Made by a program: the position numbers and the translations under genes. A stretch of DNA of 35,384 bases, taken from positions 3,264-38,647 of the forward strand of contig MU069636.1 of assembly GCA_002284615.2 (NCBI GenBank), read 5' to 3'. This document shows positions 19,280 through 29,261 of the stretch, in pieces. The stretch's first letter is position 1. Every line of letters starts with the position of its first letter. Origin of the DNA: Dunaliella salina. Its lineage: Eukaryota > Chlorophyta > Chlorophyceae > Chlamydomonadales > Dunaliellaceae. The notes under the pieces were generated by a model. It saw nothing but the letters and a program-made list of their open reading frames with translations. It did no database searches and was not told where the DNA came from.

Positions 19280-20273
19280 TACTCCTTCTAACAAAGTTTA
19301 CTTCCCCACATCCACAAAAATATCAGCAGTGCCTTCTGGACCATGTCTACATTCTCTTTCAAAATGATGCAAAACATTTTCAAATACCGCACAAGTACCC
19401 TCTTCAAACAAAAACACGCGGTGCGCTTCAAAATTTCCACCAGCCTACAATGCCCCCTCTGTGGGGATCTTGACAGTGCCCTTCACATCTTATCAGGATG
19501 CAAAAAATTCTACCATGTCTGGTATGATAAGTGAGCGACATAATATTGCCAGCAGAATCCTCCTAAAAGCCATCAGCAAAGGCCCTCTTGGGGCAGGTAA
19601 TGCCTCTATGGACATTGGCAGAGCAGACCGTCTTGCCTTGCAAGACCTACAGATCCCAGAACATGCTACTAACAGGACCCTTTCCAAATATATTTTCCTG
19701 CACCGCTTCCCTGATAAGGATAGGCTCACTTCCAGCCTTCCTGATGCTCTATTAGTTGTTCCTCTGAAAAGGGCGCCAAGGTCAAATCCTCGTTATAAAT
19801 TGAGAAGTACAGGGGGGCACGGGGGGAACAGGGTGGACTCAGCGCCAGCCATAGGCACTCCACCCACACTTAAGGCTTGTGACCCCAGTAACCTCCACCC
19901 AGATCAGCGACACATCCACCTTAAATAAGTCAAGTACTATGAGGACACCCGGCCTTACAGCCAGCTTGAGGCCTCCAAGCAGCAGCACCGCGACCTTTGC
20001 CGTCATCTTTTTAGGGCTTCAGCTCAAGTCACCCTCCATACTGTCCTGCTAGGTGTGGGAGGAGTCATCTACACCCCGCACATATTGGAGCCTCTTAAGG
20101 AGCTTGGTCTTGACACTTTCAAGATCACCAAGCTTGTCCGGAAACTTCATGCTCATTCTGTCCTGTATGCTTACAAACTTGCCAACACCAGACGCGCTCT
20201 TGAGAAAACCTTTTTCAACTCTCAACAAGGTCAGGCACGGGATACTGCTAGTAACCCACCTGAACCCCACTGA
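19280..20273 (+). pseudogene. Group I LINE C-terminal region, broken
   Basis: Blocks in order: FKYRTSTLFKQKHAVRFKIS, then CPLCGDLDSALHILSGC (zinc motif, 19450-19500), a frameshift near 19535, ERHNIASRILLKAISKGPLG, MDIGRADRLALQDLQIPEHA, SSLPDALLVVPLKR, QRHIHLK then a stop at 19926, YYEDTRPYSQLEASKQQH, GVGGVIYTPHILEPLKELGL and the end SNPPEPH-TGA at 20273. It is as complete in layout as the copy at 15290-16557 but has more breaks. Confidence 0.7.
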
Positions 20274-20572
20274 CTTCTTTCCTCTGCTTTCTCTTGGTGA
20301 AGAGGATACATGGTGCCTTGGCCCTAGGTATCTCGTTTTCCTAATTGATGTGGGGAGTGTTTTCACTGCCCGCGTAATTTTTTTTTCTTTTTCTTTTCTG
20401 TGCCTGGGGTCAGCAATGAACTTTCGAATAGGAATAGGAATAGGAGTACCATGCCGCACAGCTTCAACAAAGGAATCACAGCGCCGCAAGCCTTGAAAGG
20501 CATCTTAAACTTGAGCAGTCCAGCAAGAAGGCTCACAAGACTGAATGTTCAGATCCGCTTTCAGCACTCTTC

Positions 20573-21028
20573 TCAGCGTCTTGCTGTTAAACCTGAGCAT
20601 GCTATTACATACATCTTAACAACAGACCCAAACCAGTAAAACCGGAGCGGCTCATGACCACACTCCTGCAAAACAGCCCAGTTTGGAGTGATACGTTTAA
20701 CACCCAGCGTGCTTTTTAGATAACTTTTGTGCCGGACTTGCAGGTCACTCGCAAACTCCTTGCCCTCTTTAATGTACTCAGTTCCCCACACCTGCCCTGC
20801 ATACGGTCCAGCCGGAACCACACACGTCTTCCCAAGCCACAGAGAGACATATGGCCTATTTGCCAGAGAGTGCTCACGGACAAATTGACGGACCCAAAAA
20901 GCAGACGCCTTGAACAGACCAGTAGCATGTTCGGAGGACTTCGTCATGCTCATGCGCTTGTGAAACATCATGCCGAGGTACTTAAGGACTCCTTGTGTGC
21001 CAGTGGCACCTCCTCCAACATGAAACAC
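20573..21028 (-). pseudogene. RT C-terminal (thumb/connection) ORF piece
   Basis: A 151-codon open frame following the YADD part of the reverse transcriptase. VLKYLGMMFHKRMSMTKSSE matches the usual post-palm KYLG motif of LINE RTs. HSLANRPYVSLWLGKTCVVP, GPYAGQVWGTEY and ITPNWAVLQECGHEPLRFYW follow, a block order typical of algal/plant LINE ORF2 proteins downstream of RT. It is open but isolated from the catalytic motifs by the MITE-like insertion. Confidence 0.65.
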
Positions 21029-21109
21029 AGGCAGATCTGATCCTAAGGAGTTGAAGCAAACTACCTGAAACTTAGCGGTGTTGATAATTAAGTGCTTCCA
21101 CTGAGCATA

Positions 21110-21574
21110 TTGTCATGCTCAATCACTGTCATTACACTTTTAATGTTCTTAAAACAGGTCACATTATGAAATGGTTTAACGTCCAGAGTTGGCAAAAGCC
21201 ATCCGACAAGGGACAGGTTCACTCGAGCTGAGGGCTTGGGGTGCGAGTGGACTGCTACTCTGCTTGCTCTTCATGCTGCTGCTTAGCTGTTCTTGGGGTA
21301 GCTGCAGAGTGCTGGCTTGGCTGCAGCACACAGAGAATTCTTGGGGCAGACACAGCAGGTGTGGACCAGCTTCACCATGTTAGCGTTACATCAGGGACAG
21401 GGCACCCCTGGCACAAGGCCAGGGATAACAGAAACGGAGCCAAACCTCAAGGAGGTGGTACAGAAGATTAAATAAGAGAGAGAACCCAATAAAACAACCC
21501 CACTTAAATACAGGTCACACAACACACACTTGTTTGAACCATGATTCAGCAATGCCACTAATTTGGTGTGACAA
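21110..21574 (-). mobile_element. MITE-like element, copy 2 (465 bp), inserted in RT
   Basis: Boundaries TTGTCATGCTCAATC (21110) and GGTGTGACAA (21574) form imperfect terminal inverted repeats and are flanked on both sides by TA (21108-21109 and 21575-21576). Leaving out the element plus one TA rejoins the RT frame (RLQAY then AQWKHL). This supports both the boundaries and a TA target duplication, as in Tc1/mariner-type elements. Compared with the 250-bp copy at 14966-15215 it has about 200 extra internal bases (about 21170-21400). Confidence 0.7.
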
Positions 21575-23304
21575 TATGCCTGCAAGCGGTTCAGCATGGC
21601 CTGCAAAGCATGAGGTTCATTGGCCATCAGTGTCAGGTCATCAGCGTACAACATGTGCGTCACATGGAACTCATGAGCTGATCAGCTGTACCCGTGACAG
21701 CACCTTGCACCCTTTCCACAATTTCACCAATGTCATCCACATACAGAGAGAAAAGCAGAGGGGATAAAGGGCACCCCCGCTTTACACTCGTGTTAGGGTT
21801 CACCCGAGCAGTCTTCTGTCCATCCCTCAAAATAGACTCATCGGCATCGTACATATTTTTAATGATGGACAAGAGAGGAGTGGGCATGCGTGTGCGCTGC
21901 AGGTGCTGCCAGAGAGCCTGCCTAGGGATGGTATTGTACGCTTGCTTAAAGTCAATGAATGCTGTAAGTAGCCGGCTAGATCGCCCAGGCTGGATCGTGC
22001 CTGCAGTCTCTGCTAGAGGAAAAGAAAGCTCTTAAATGAAGAGAAAGAGCGGTAGGCGCAAGTCCAAAGGGAGAAAAAGAAGGTGGGGTGTGCACTAGAC
22101 ACGCACGCACCTTCACAAGAAAGAAAAGAAAAGAAAAGTCTACGCAAGCCAAAGGCCGCATGCATTAAGAAAAGAACCCCTAACAAAAGTTAAAGGCCTC
22201 ACCAGGAGGCCCTCCACCTAAACTAGACAAAACTAGCCTAGGAGAGGGCAAGAGACAGAACCAATGGGGATCTGGAGGATTGCTAGCCATGCCCCTGAGC
22301 GCTCGGACTCTCCTTCTTCCATCCTCAGCCACTGCCGCGCGCCCAGCAAACCCCCTCCCAGATGCCCTCTGAAAGCAAAGTGCATGTCTAGTGTTAATGA
22401 TGGTGGATAATCTTTGGATGGCATGGTCCCTGAGCTTGGATGCTAGACTATAGGCTATAGGCATTGCTAGTGATTTGGCTTTCTGTTTGGTTAGACCTAG
22501 ATTTATGAGAGGTGAAATTGTTAGCTCATTGTAAATGGTGCCACCCACACTAATTAAGATGGTATGCAAAGTCACTTTGTTATTCCTGTTTGGGTTTCTT
22601 AAGCTGCGTGTTTTAAGTCTAGTTATGGTTTGGGAATGTTGAGTGCGCGTTCTAAAGTGATGAAGGGATTCGTGTCAGGGCAGAATCAAAGTTCGACGAG
22701 GTGAATATCTTTATCTTTTAGGGGGATCTTGGTAGGATCAAGGTGGGCTTGTCTGCCTGGGATGGGGCGCACAAAAAGAGCATCAGGGCAGCTTCGGTGC
22801 CGAGCAGGTGAGGCAATGTCATTCGGGAAAACCCAATCTGGAATAGCTCGAGACGTGTTTTCAGGGATTTGTATGCCTTGATCCAGAAGTCTGTCATGAT
22901 TGCAGCCATTCATGCTAATGAGTGATGAGCCATACCGGCCTTTACTCAGGGCTTCTACACAGAGACTAAGGGCCGCATGGTGTCTGTTGGTGTGCATCCT
23001 ACTCATTGTTGGGTTGGTACACCTAAGCAGAACGTGATAAATGCTGTCCGTATTTGCACAGAGTGGGCATCTATCAGAACTGGAAAAATTGAAGTTGGAG
23101 GCATGACTCTGTGTGTACAGTGTATCCGTTCGATACTTCATAAGATTTATTTGCTGTTTAAGGGTTATCTTTGGGCTTTTCCAGAAGGAGTTGCTGATCT
23201 CCTTGTTTGCAAGTTGAGGGGTTGGGTTGTAAGCTTCAGTGTTGGCATTGGCGGTGGGTGGTGTGGCATCGTTAAGCTTCTGCCATCTCTGGTAGTGGTA
23301 TCCA
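21479..23304 (+). repeat. Tandem duplication, unit 1 (1.83 kb)
   Basis: Repeated at 23306-25131 with a constant offset of 1827. Every frame I compared is identical between the two units. The unit starts inside the MITE-like element (AGAGAACCCAATAAAAC) and ends inside the group II LINE (GTGGTATCCA). A single n (23305) lies at the join. Confidence 0.95.
22115..23304 (-). mobile_element. Group II LINE, 5'-truncated, unit 1 copy
   Basis: On the minus strand: GYHYQRWQKLNDATPPTAN, KYRTDTLYTQSHASNFNFSS, the zinc motif CPLCANTDSIYHVLLRC, MHTNRHHAALSLCVEALSKG, SCPDALFVRPIPGRQAHL, KDIHLVEL then a stop at 22686, VTLHTILISVGGTIYNELTI, LGLTKQKAKSLA and the ORF end MASNPPDPHW. The 3' tail follows (CTCCTAGGCTAG, GCATGCGGCCTTTGGCTTGC, GTAGAC and TTTTC units at 22118-22138). 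Layout matches group I; the tail differs. Confidence 0.75.
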
Positions 23305-23305
23305 N

Positions 23306-25131
23306 AGAGAACCCAATAAAACAACCCCACTTAAATACAGGTCACACAACACACACTTGTTTGAACCATGATTCAGCAATGCCACTAATTTGGTGTGACA
23401 ATATGCCTGCAAGCGGTTCAGCATGGCCTGCAAAGCATGAGGTTCATTGGCCATCAGTGTCAGGTCATCAGCGTACAACATGTGCGTCACATGGAACTCA
23501 TGAGCTGATCAGCTGTACCCGTGACAGCACCTTGCACCCTTTCCACAATTTCACCAATGTCATCCACATACAGAGAGAAAAGCAGAGGGGATAAAGGGCA
23601 CCCCCGCTTTACACTCGTGTTAGGGTTCACCCGAGCAGTCTTCTGTCCATCCCTCAAAATAGACTCATCGGCATCGTACATATTTTTAATGATGGACAAG
23701 AGAGGAGTGGGCATGCGTGTGCGCTGCAGGTGCTGCCAGAGAGCCTGCCTAGGGATGGTATTGTACGCTTGCTTAAAGTCAATGAATGCTGTAAGTAGCC
23801 GGCTAGATCGCCCAGGCTGGATCGTGCCTGCAGTCTCTGCTAGAGGAAAAGAAAGCTCTTAAATGAAGAGAAAGAGCGGTAGGCGCAAGTCCAAAGGGAG
23901 AAAAAGAAGGTGGGGTGTGCACTAGACACGCACGCACCTTCACAAGAAAGAAAAGAAAAGAAAAGTCTACGCAAGCCAAAGGCCGCATGCATTAAGAAAA
24001 GAACCCCTAACAAAAGTTAAAGGCCTCACCAGGAGGCCCTCCACCTAAACTAGACAAAACTAGCCTAGGAGAGGGCAAGAGACAGAACCAATGGGGATCT
24101 GGAGGATTGCTAGCCATGCCCCTGAGCGCTCGGACTCTCCTTCTTCCATCCTCAGCCACTGCCGCGCGCCCAGCAAACCCCCTCCCAGATGCCCTCTGAA
24201 AGCAAAGTGCATGTCTAGTGTTAATGATGGTGGATAATCTTTGGATGGCATGGTCCCTGAGCTTGGATGCTAGACTATAGGCTATAGGCATTGCTAGTGA
24301 TTTGGCTTTCTGTTTGGTTAGACCTAGATTTATGAGAGGTGAAATTGTTAGCTCATTGTAAATGGTGCCACCCACACTAATTAAGATGGTATGCAAAGTC
24401 ACTTTGTTATTCCTGTTTGGGTTTCTTAAGCTGCGTGTTTTAAGTCTAGTTATGGTTTGGGAATGTTGAGTGCGCGTTCTAAAGTGATGAAGGGATTCGT
24501 GTCAGGGCAGAATCAAAGTTCGACGAGGTGAATATCTTTATCTTTTAGGGGGATCTTGGTAGGATCAAGGTGGGCTTGTCTGCCTGGGATGGGGCGCACA
24601 AAAAGAGCATCAGGGCAGCTTCGGTGCCGAGCAGGTGAGGCAATGTCATTCGGGAAAACCCAATCTGGAATAGCTCGAGACGTGTTTTCAGGGATTTGTA
24701 TGCCTTGATCCAGAAGTCTGTCATGATTGCAGCCATTCATGCTAATGAGTGATGAGCCATACCGGCCTTTACTCAGGGCTTCTACACAGAGACTAAGGGC
24801 CGCATGGTGTCTGTTGGTGTGCATCCTACTCATTGTTGGGTTGGTACACCTAAGCAGAACGTGATAAATGCTGTCCGTATTTGCACAGAGTGGGCATCTA
24901 TCAGAACTGGAAAAATTGAAGTTGGAGGCATGACTCTGTGTGTACAGTGTATCCGTTCGATACTTCATAAGATTTATTTGCTGTTTAAGGGTTATCTTTG
25001 GGCTTTTCCAGAAGGAGTTGCTGATCTCCTTGTTTGCAAGTTGAGGGGTTGGGTTGTAAGCTTCAGTGTTGGCATTGGCGGTGGGTGGTGTGGCATCGTT
25101 AAGCTTCTGCCATCTCTGGTAGTGGTATCCA
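23306..25131 (+). repeat. Tandem duplication, unit 2 (1.83 kb)
   Basis: Exact repeat of 21479-23304, as far as frames and spot checks show. It holds the last 96 bases of the MITE-like element, the RT motif A-C fragment (23402-23843, minus; same frameshift between motifs B and C) and the group II LINE piece. Confidence 0.95.
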
Positions 25132-25215
25132 GAGGTGTCAGCAGAGCCAAGCTTGTGTTTCTTGAGCATGTGCCAATAACTGGCCACGGAACAGCCCAAA
25201 TCTTGTCATTTTTAT
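23942..25215 (-). mobile_element. Group II LINE, 5'-truncated, unit 2 copy
   Basis: Same content as the copy ending at 22115, but it extends about 80 bases further upstream past the duplication boundary, encoding HMLKKHKLGSADTSGYHYQ. Comparison with LGYANAKTGYYSYYQ at 15545 shows this is the genuine continuation of the element, so unit 2 has the intact left junction and unit 1 is the interrupted one. Truncated near 25200-25215. Confidence 0.75.
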
Positions 25216-26489
25216 TTTGACAGATGCCTGCTATTGAGAGCTATGTGTAGACATGCTATTTGTGGGGAACAACTCCCAAATAGGCAAGCTGACCTGGAAA
25301 ATGTGCGTTTTTTGCCCATTTTGGTCATTTTGCCCACTCAAAACATGGCATAAAAGATGTGGAGTGCTATTTCCCTGTTTCTGACTTGGGATGGGTTCTT
25401 GGCAAAGTATGATAAAGCAGCACGAGCAAAATGGGGCGGAAACAATGTTGCTCAGCGCTGATGCCTGCTAGAATCATTGCTTTTTAATAATTAAAATGTA
25501 CGTTTGAGCCCACCCCTGACCAGCCAGGCAATTTTTTTGCGCAATTCTTGCTGCTGACCTTTTCTGACATCACAAGGTATCTAACGGTGTGCTTCTTGAC
25601 CAAAACGGATGACTTTGAGAATGACCCAAATTTTTAGGTGCTAATTTGCCTAGGTGCTGACATAACAAATGGTTTTTGGTGCATCAAGTGCCTTCAGGAT
25701 GATTGTTTTGGCACGAAACTTGGCATGGGGGGCCAGCATGATATTTTGAAGGGTCTGTGTGTGGGAAATTGGGAATGCGCGTGTGTGTGGGTGTATGCAA
25801 GGGGTTAGGTACTCACTTTTGGTGCTTTTGCATGAGAGCTGCATGGCAGGAGCGCTGCGCGCATGGTACGCGACAGTACAATCTCAAAAGGGGTGAACAG
25901 GGTGAAGACATGTTTCCTCTGCGCATTAACATCAAATCCGTGGAAGCTGTCAAAACCCCTGTCTCAGCACACCGACCTGCGCTGCCTGCTACGCGCCGCG
26001 CGCCACACCCAGAGTGCCTCACATGCCCTTACAGGTGCTCATGGGCATCATCCAAAGCAGTTCCTGCAAGGGTTGAGCTGTCGCATGGTCAGCTGTCCAG
26101 CGTTTTGCTTCTGGAAGACCAGCATGCATGGGGTGTATCAGATGCACTATAGTGACAATCCAAGGCTACAAACATGTGCATTTTGACCTCCTCGACTCAC
26201 AAATATACTTTTTAAGTGCTGGAGTGCACAGGTCAGGTCATCACAGGTGAATGCTTGTGCGCCTGGTCCTCTTCCACCTCACAACCTTCTTCAGTGTGCA
26301 GCTGCTGCCAAATTTCACACCTGATGACCTTACATTCACCTTTAGGAAGGATTGGGACGCCGACGGGGAGGTCCTCCTGGGCTGCACCTTGCTCCAGGGC
26401 ACAGGTTCCTCCTCGACGAAGGTCTTCTGCTGCCGCTGACGCTGATGCTGCCCAAGACGCTGGCTCAAAGTTTGCAGAATTGTTTATCT
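25216..26489. other. Unassigned DNA with possible short exons
   Basis: No domain was recognised. Two stretches look somewhat coding. One is 25890-26033 (plus), which encodes MFPLRINIKSVEAVKT and ends at CTTACAG|GTGCTC. The other is about 26303-26439 (plus), which encodes FTPDDLTFTFRKDWDADGEV. Neither has a recognisable family, and the frames between them are closed. They may be exons of an unknown gene or chance. Confidence 0.25.
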
Positions 26490-26848
26490 AATAGAAAAAG
26501 CCAAGCGTGTCCCAAAAACGGCGAGTTTGGAGGCCCGTCAGGAGGGCGATGACGTTTGACCTGTCAAATTTTCGTGCCTGACAGCTGGTGCACCGGGGCA
26601 TAAAACAAGTACTGATGGAATTTTTAATTTGTGTTTGATTAGTTCGATTCCTCAAATCGAGCTCCACGTGTTTTTGGTGGAGGGGGTCCGGTCTATGTTT
26701 GGACCCACACCCCCTGTATCTCCCCAGCCACAGCACCATCCCACATTCTGAGACCAGTTTTGCCGTCCCATTTTCCACCAGGAAACCACTCATGAAGTCA
26801 AAAATGGGATTGGAGCAACTTGGTTTGGGGGTGAACACCCCTATAGGG
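26490..26848 (-). repeat. Rep-H family, copy 1
   Basis: On the minus strand it starts with the hairpin GGGGTG-TT-CACCCC, then CCAAGTTGCTCCAATCCC, GACTTCATGAGTGGTTTCCT, TCTCAGAATGTGGGATGGTG, GGAGATACAGGGGGTG, CCACGTGGAGCT-like sequence, CAGCTGTCAGG and CCTGACGGGC. It matches 34999-35384 over about 360 bases at roughly 85-90%. A frame reads SNPIFDFMSGFLVENG in both copies, but no domain was recognised. Confidence 0.7.
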
Positions 26849-27085
26849 TAATGGCTCTTCTGCCAAAAACCTAAAGCCTTTGATGCTCTCCTTGTCCCCT
26901 AAAAGGACTTCTGAAACTTCTGGCAAAAGATAGGGGAATCCAGGAACTAAACAAAAAAACAAGAGTTGAGGAGCCTTAACCACCATATTGCTCGGTGTAG
27001 CAAGTAATCTACCTGCCACCGTTCCTCTTTAAAACCCTCTTTCCCTGGTACTGGCTCCCCAGCCCGCCACCAAAGCCATCCAGTT
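26849..27085 (-). repeat. Rep-G family, reverse copy, adjoining Rep-H
   Basis: Reverse-strand match to 11920-12160: TTTTAAAGAGGAACGGTGGC, TTGCTACACCGAGCAA, TAGTTCCTGGATTCCCCTAT, CTTTTGCCAGAAGTT, GGAGAGCATCA, GGCAGAAGAGC. It runs directly into the Rep-H hairpin, so the two may be parts of one larger element. Confidence 0.6.
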
Positions 27086-27119
27086 GCTATCTTTGCGCGC
27101 ACTATCCCAGGCTGACCTG

Positions 27120-27166
27120 TCCACCTTGATCCCTCTAAGATCCCTGATCCCTCTAAGATCCCTGAT
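27120..27166 (+). repeat. 18-bp tandem repeat
   Basis: GATCCCTCTAAGATCCCT is repeated directly twice, followed by a partial unit GATC. Confidence 0.8.
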
Positions 27167-27261
27167 CGTAACACAGACATCCACTCTTGTCGAATAAAAT
27201 TCTGCCCCGTGGGGAAGTCCCTTCATGACTAAGGCACGTGTAGCAGCTTGACATCCACACT

Positions 27262-27790
27262 TCAATTTATTATAACCAGAATTAAATCCAGCAGCTCAAG
27301 AAATCCAAAGTTGTTCCTGATTAAACAGGAACGAAAAGTGACTCTACACATCATCTTAATTGGTGTGGCTGGCACTACTCGTATTTACAATGAACCCACA
27401 ATCAAACCTCTCATGAATCTGGGCCTTGGCAAGCAAAAAGCTGAATCACTAGCAGCGGAGCTTTGCCCAAAAATTGCAATCCATCATTTATACCAGACAT
27501 GCTCTTCACCTTCTGGGGGGGATCTGCTGGGCGTGCGGCGGAAGAGAGAAGGAGAAGGACCATCCGGGTGTCCAGGGGCACGGCGAACAACCCACCAGAT
27601 CTTCATTAGCTCTGTTTCTAACTCTCTCCTAGGCTAGGTGTGTCTATAGCAGGTTCTGAGGGCTTTCTGGTGAGGCCACTGCTAGCTTGATAGCTTGTTA
27701 GCTTGTTAGTGTTAGTTAGAGGACCTTCCCCTAATGCACGCGGCCTCTGGCCTGTGCATAATTTTCTTTCTATGTCTGTTCTTTTAGCTG
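27262..27790 (+). mobile_element. Group II LINE, 5'-truncated copy
   Basis: The coding remnant 27262-27600 reads IITRIKSSSSRNPK, KVTLHIILIGVAGTTRIYNE, MNLGLGKQKAESLA and then decays. The region GGGGATCTGCTGGGCG to ACCAGATCTTCATTAG parallels the NPPDPH end of sister copies. The 3' tail is CTCTCCTAGGCTAG, GGCTTTCTGGTGAGGCCACT, GCTAGCTTG repeats, GACCTTCCCCTAATGCACGC and GGCCTCTGGC. Confidence 0.65.
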
Positions 27791-28039
27791 AGAATTTGCC
27801 CGGTAGGTTCAGGTTGCTTCCCAATCATGTTTGGCTGCTCATTCCTCCATCCCCTAGGATAAACTCCAGACTTAGTGGGTTGCTTGCCTCTGTGCTCTGA
27901 ACGCCATGCTGAAGCTGAAATTCACAGGTTATCAAAACTTGAAGGAGCGTTGCAAAAACCTCTTGTTTGAGTTTTTCAAGACTTTGTGGCTTGCCAAGGG
28001 CGGCAACCCCCTTGGCAAGCTATGCATCACATCATTCAT
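27791..28039. other. Unassigned DNA with a strong hairpin
   Basis: No gene was recognised. It contains a perfect 12-bp stem (27989-28000 with 28009-28020) and an 8-base loop. Confidence 0.4.
27989..28020. repeat. Perfect 12-bp hairpin, 8-base loop
   Basis: GCTTGCCAAGGG and CCCTTGGCAAGC are exact reverse complements, separated by CGGCAACC. There is no T run after it on either strand. It lies between two group II LINE tails. Confidence 0.8.
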
Positions 28040-28235
28040 GACCGCAGCAACCCTCCAGATCCCCACTAGATCTGTTTCTGGCACTCTCCTAGGCTAGCTG
28101 TGTCTAGTGTAAGTGTTGAGGGCCTTCTGGTGAGGCCACTGCTACCTTGCTAGCCTGCTAGCTTGTTAGTTAGTGGACCTTCCCTTAATGCACGCGGCCT
28201 CTGGCTTGCATAGACTGTTCTTTCTTTTTTTATTT
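28040..28235 (+). mobile_element. Group II LINE 3' tail, solo copy
   Basis: Starts at CAACCCTCCAGATCCCCACT, the code for NPPDPH plus stop, and has only the tail after it: CTCTCCTAGGCTAG, GGGCCTTCTGGTGAGGCCAC, TGCTAGCCTGCTAGCTTG, GACCTTCCCTTAATGCACGC, GGCCTCTGGCTTGCATAGAC and a T-rich end. Truncation so close to the ORF end leaves about 195 bases. Confidence 0.7.
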
Positions 28236-28309
28236 ATCACATGACCATCCCCTCATTGCATAAATTAGTGACAATTCCAAGCTCTTGGTTTCCCTGGTTG
28301 AGAAGGAGA

Positions 28310-28645
28310 AGTTTGCGCAAGCCAAAGGCCGCGTGCATTAAGGGAAGGCCCACTAACTGGAAAGCTAGAGGCCTCACCAGAAAGCCCTCAAAACCCACAT
28401 TAAACACAGCTAGACTGGGAGAGAGCCAGAAACAGATCTAATGAGGATCTGAGGGTTGCTCGCCATGCCTCTGGACGTACAGACTCTCAATCTCCCGTCC
28501 TCCGCCCTTGTGCGCCCAGCAAACACCCTCCCAGAACCCCCCTGAAAGCAAAGTACGTGTCTAGTGTTAAAGATAGTGTTTAATCTTTGAATGGCATGGT
28601 CCCTAAGTTTGGATGCTAGTGATTCAGCTTTTTGTTTATTAATAC
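28310..28645 (-). mobile_element. Group II LINE, 5'-truncated copy (minus)
   Basis: Coding remnant on the minus strand: NLGINKQKAESLASKLRDHA, IQRLNTIFNTRHVLCFQGG, MASNPQ (a 1-base change of frame at NPPDPH), then the tail down to about 28310 (GGCCTCTAGC, CTTAATGCACGCGGCCTTTG). It faces the plus-strand copy at 28040-28235, so the two tails converge. Confidence 0.65.
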
Positions 28646-29069
28646 CCAGGTTCCCTGATTGAACTTTTGGGGTGTGGGGCTTGGACTCGTTTTCTGCATG
28701 GTTGTGTAAAACACAATGCTTCTTGCTTATGCTCCATTTTATAGGAGCTTTTAAAGAACTTTTTTGAGCTCTCTCCTTCACTGAAGGCTTCAGGAGACCA
28801 TTTTTGCCTTGTGCATTCTTCTGTGTTTTCATCTCAATCTTATGGGACATTGCTGTGTCCTTGTAACGAAAATTTGTAAAACAAAATAATACGTGCTAAA
28901 ATGATTTCATGCAAGAGCAACAGGCTGGCTAATCATTTACAATGGGCTTCTGGAAGGGAAGTTGCTAAGCACGTGCTTGTTGATTTTACAGCATAAGGCT
29001 GCGGGGGAAGCAGCTTACAATTGTTAAGTCACCCGCGTGCACAACAAACCAGCACTGAGAAGATAATGT
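28646..29069. other. Unassigned DNA
   Basis: No recognisable gene or repeat landmark lies between the last LINE and the inner end of arm B. A frame of 146 codons that crosses it on the minus strand is coding-like only in its LINE part. Confidence 0.4.
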
Positions 29070-29261
29070 CGGGGAGCACAGACCAGGAAAGGAAGTCAAC
29101 ATTGAGCACTGAGACAGAAGTGACGAGGAGCCAATTCAAAACCTGCAATTGCATGAGCGGAATCTTAACACTCTACATGAACAAAGACTAGCCAGCCTTG
29201 CTAATCACAAATGAAGAAGAGAGCGCGTGAATACAGCACCCTAGCTGAAAAGATCTTGGGG

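Larger units (their letters stand above)
18519..20399 (+). mobile_element. Group I LINE, 5'-truncated (RNase H to tail), decayed
   Basis: The start matches the LINE at 1-974 from AACAAACTCTTTCACC onward. It runs through RNase H (about 18556-19048), zinc region, C-terminal region and a 3' tail (20274-20399: GTGAAGAGGATACATGG, TTGATGTGGGGAGTG, GCCCGCGTAA and a T/TTTTC end). It has the same 22-bp palindrome as the copy at 1-974, so both belong to one subfamily. Its tail abuts the minus-strand reverse-transcriptase fragment at 20405. Confidence 0.75.
20405..22016 (-). mobile_element. LINE reverse transcriptase fragment, split by a MITE
   Basis: On the minus strand from 22016: LAETAGTIQPGRSSRLL, then RT motif A AFIDFKQAYNTIPR (21962-21920), motif B GCPLSPLLFSLYVDDI (about 21780-21735), a frameshift near 21663, motif C MLYADDLTL (YADD at 21637-21648), then HALQAMLNRLQA. 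The frame is interrupted at 21574-21110 by a MITE-like element and resumes as YAQWKHLIINTAKFQVV, the thumb-like YLGMMFHKRMSMTKSSEH, and ECGHEPLRFYWFGS (about 20640). It then continues as KADLNIQSCEPSCW towards 20405. The endonuclease and N-terminal part are missing. It is the only RT in the window, and its link to group I or II is not shown. Confidence 0.75.

Noticed and set aside
21694..22035. Plus-strand 113-codon frame, repeated at 23521-23862
   Set aside because: Shadow of the minus-strand reverse transcriptase motifs A-B, which match the family.
26838..26850. Helitron 3' end (terminal hairpin)
   Set aside because: The bases after the hairpin are CTAT/CTAC, not CTRR, and no Rep/helicase or 5' TC end was found.
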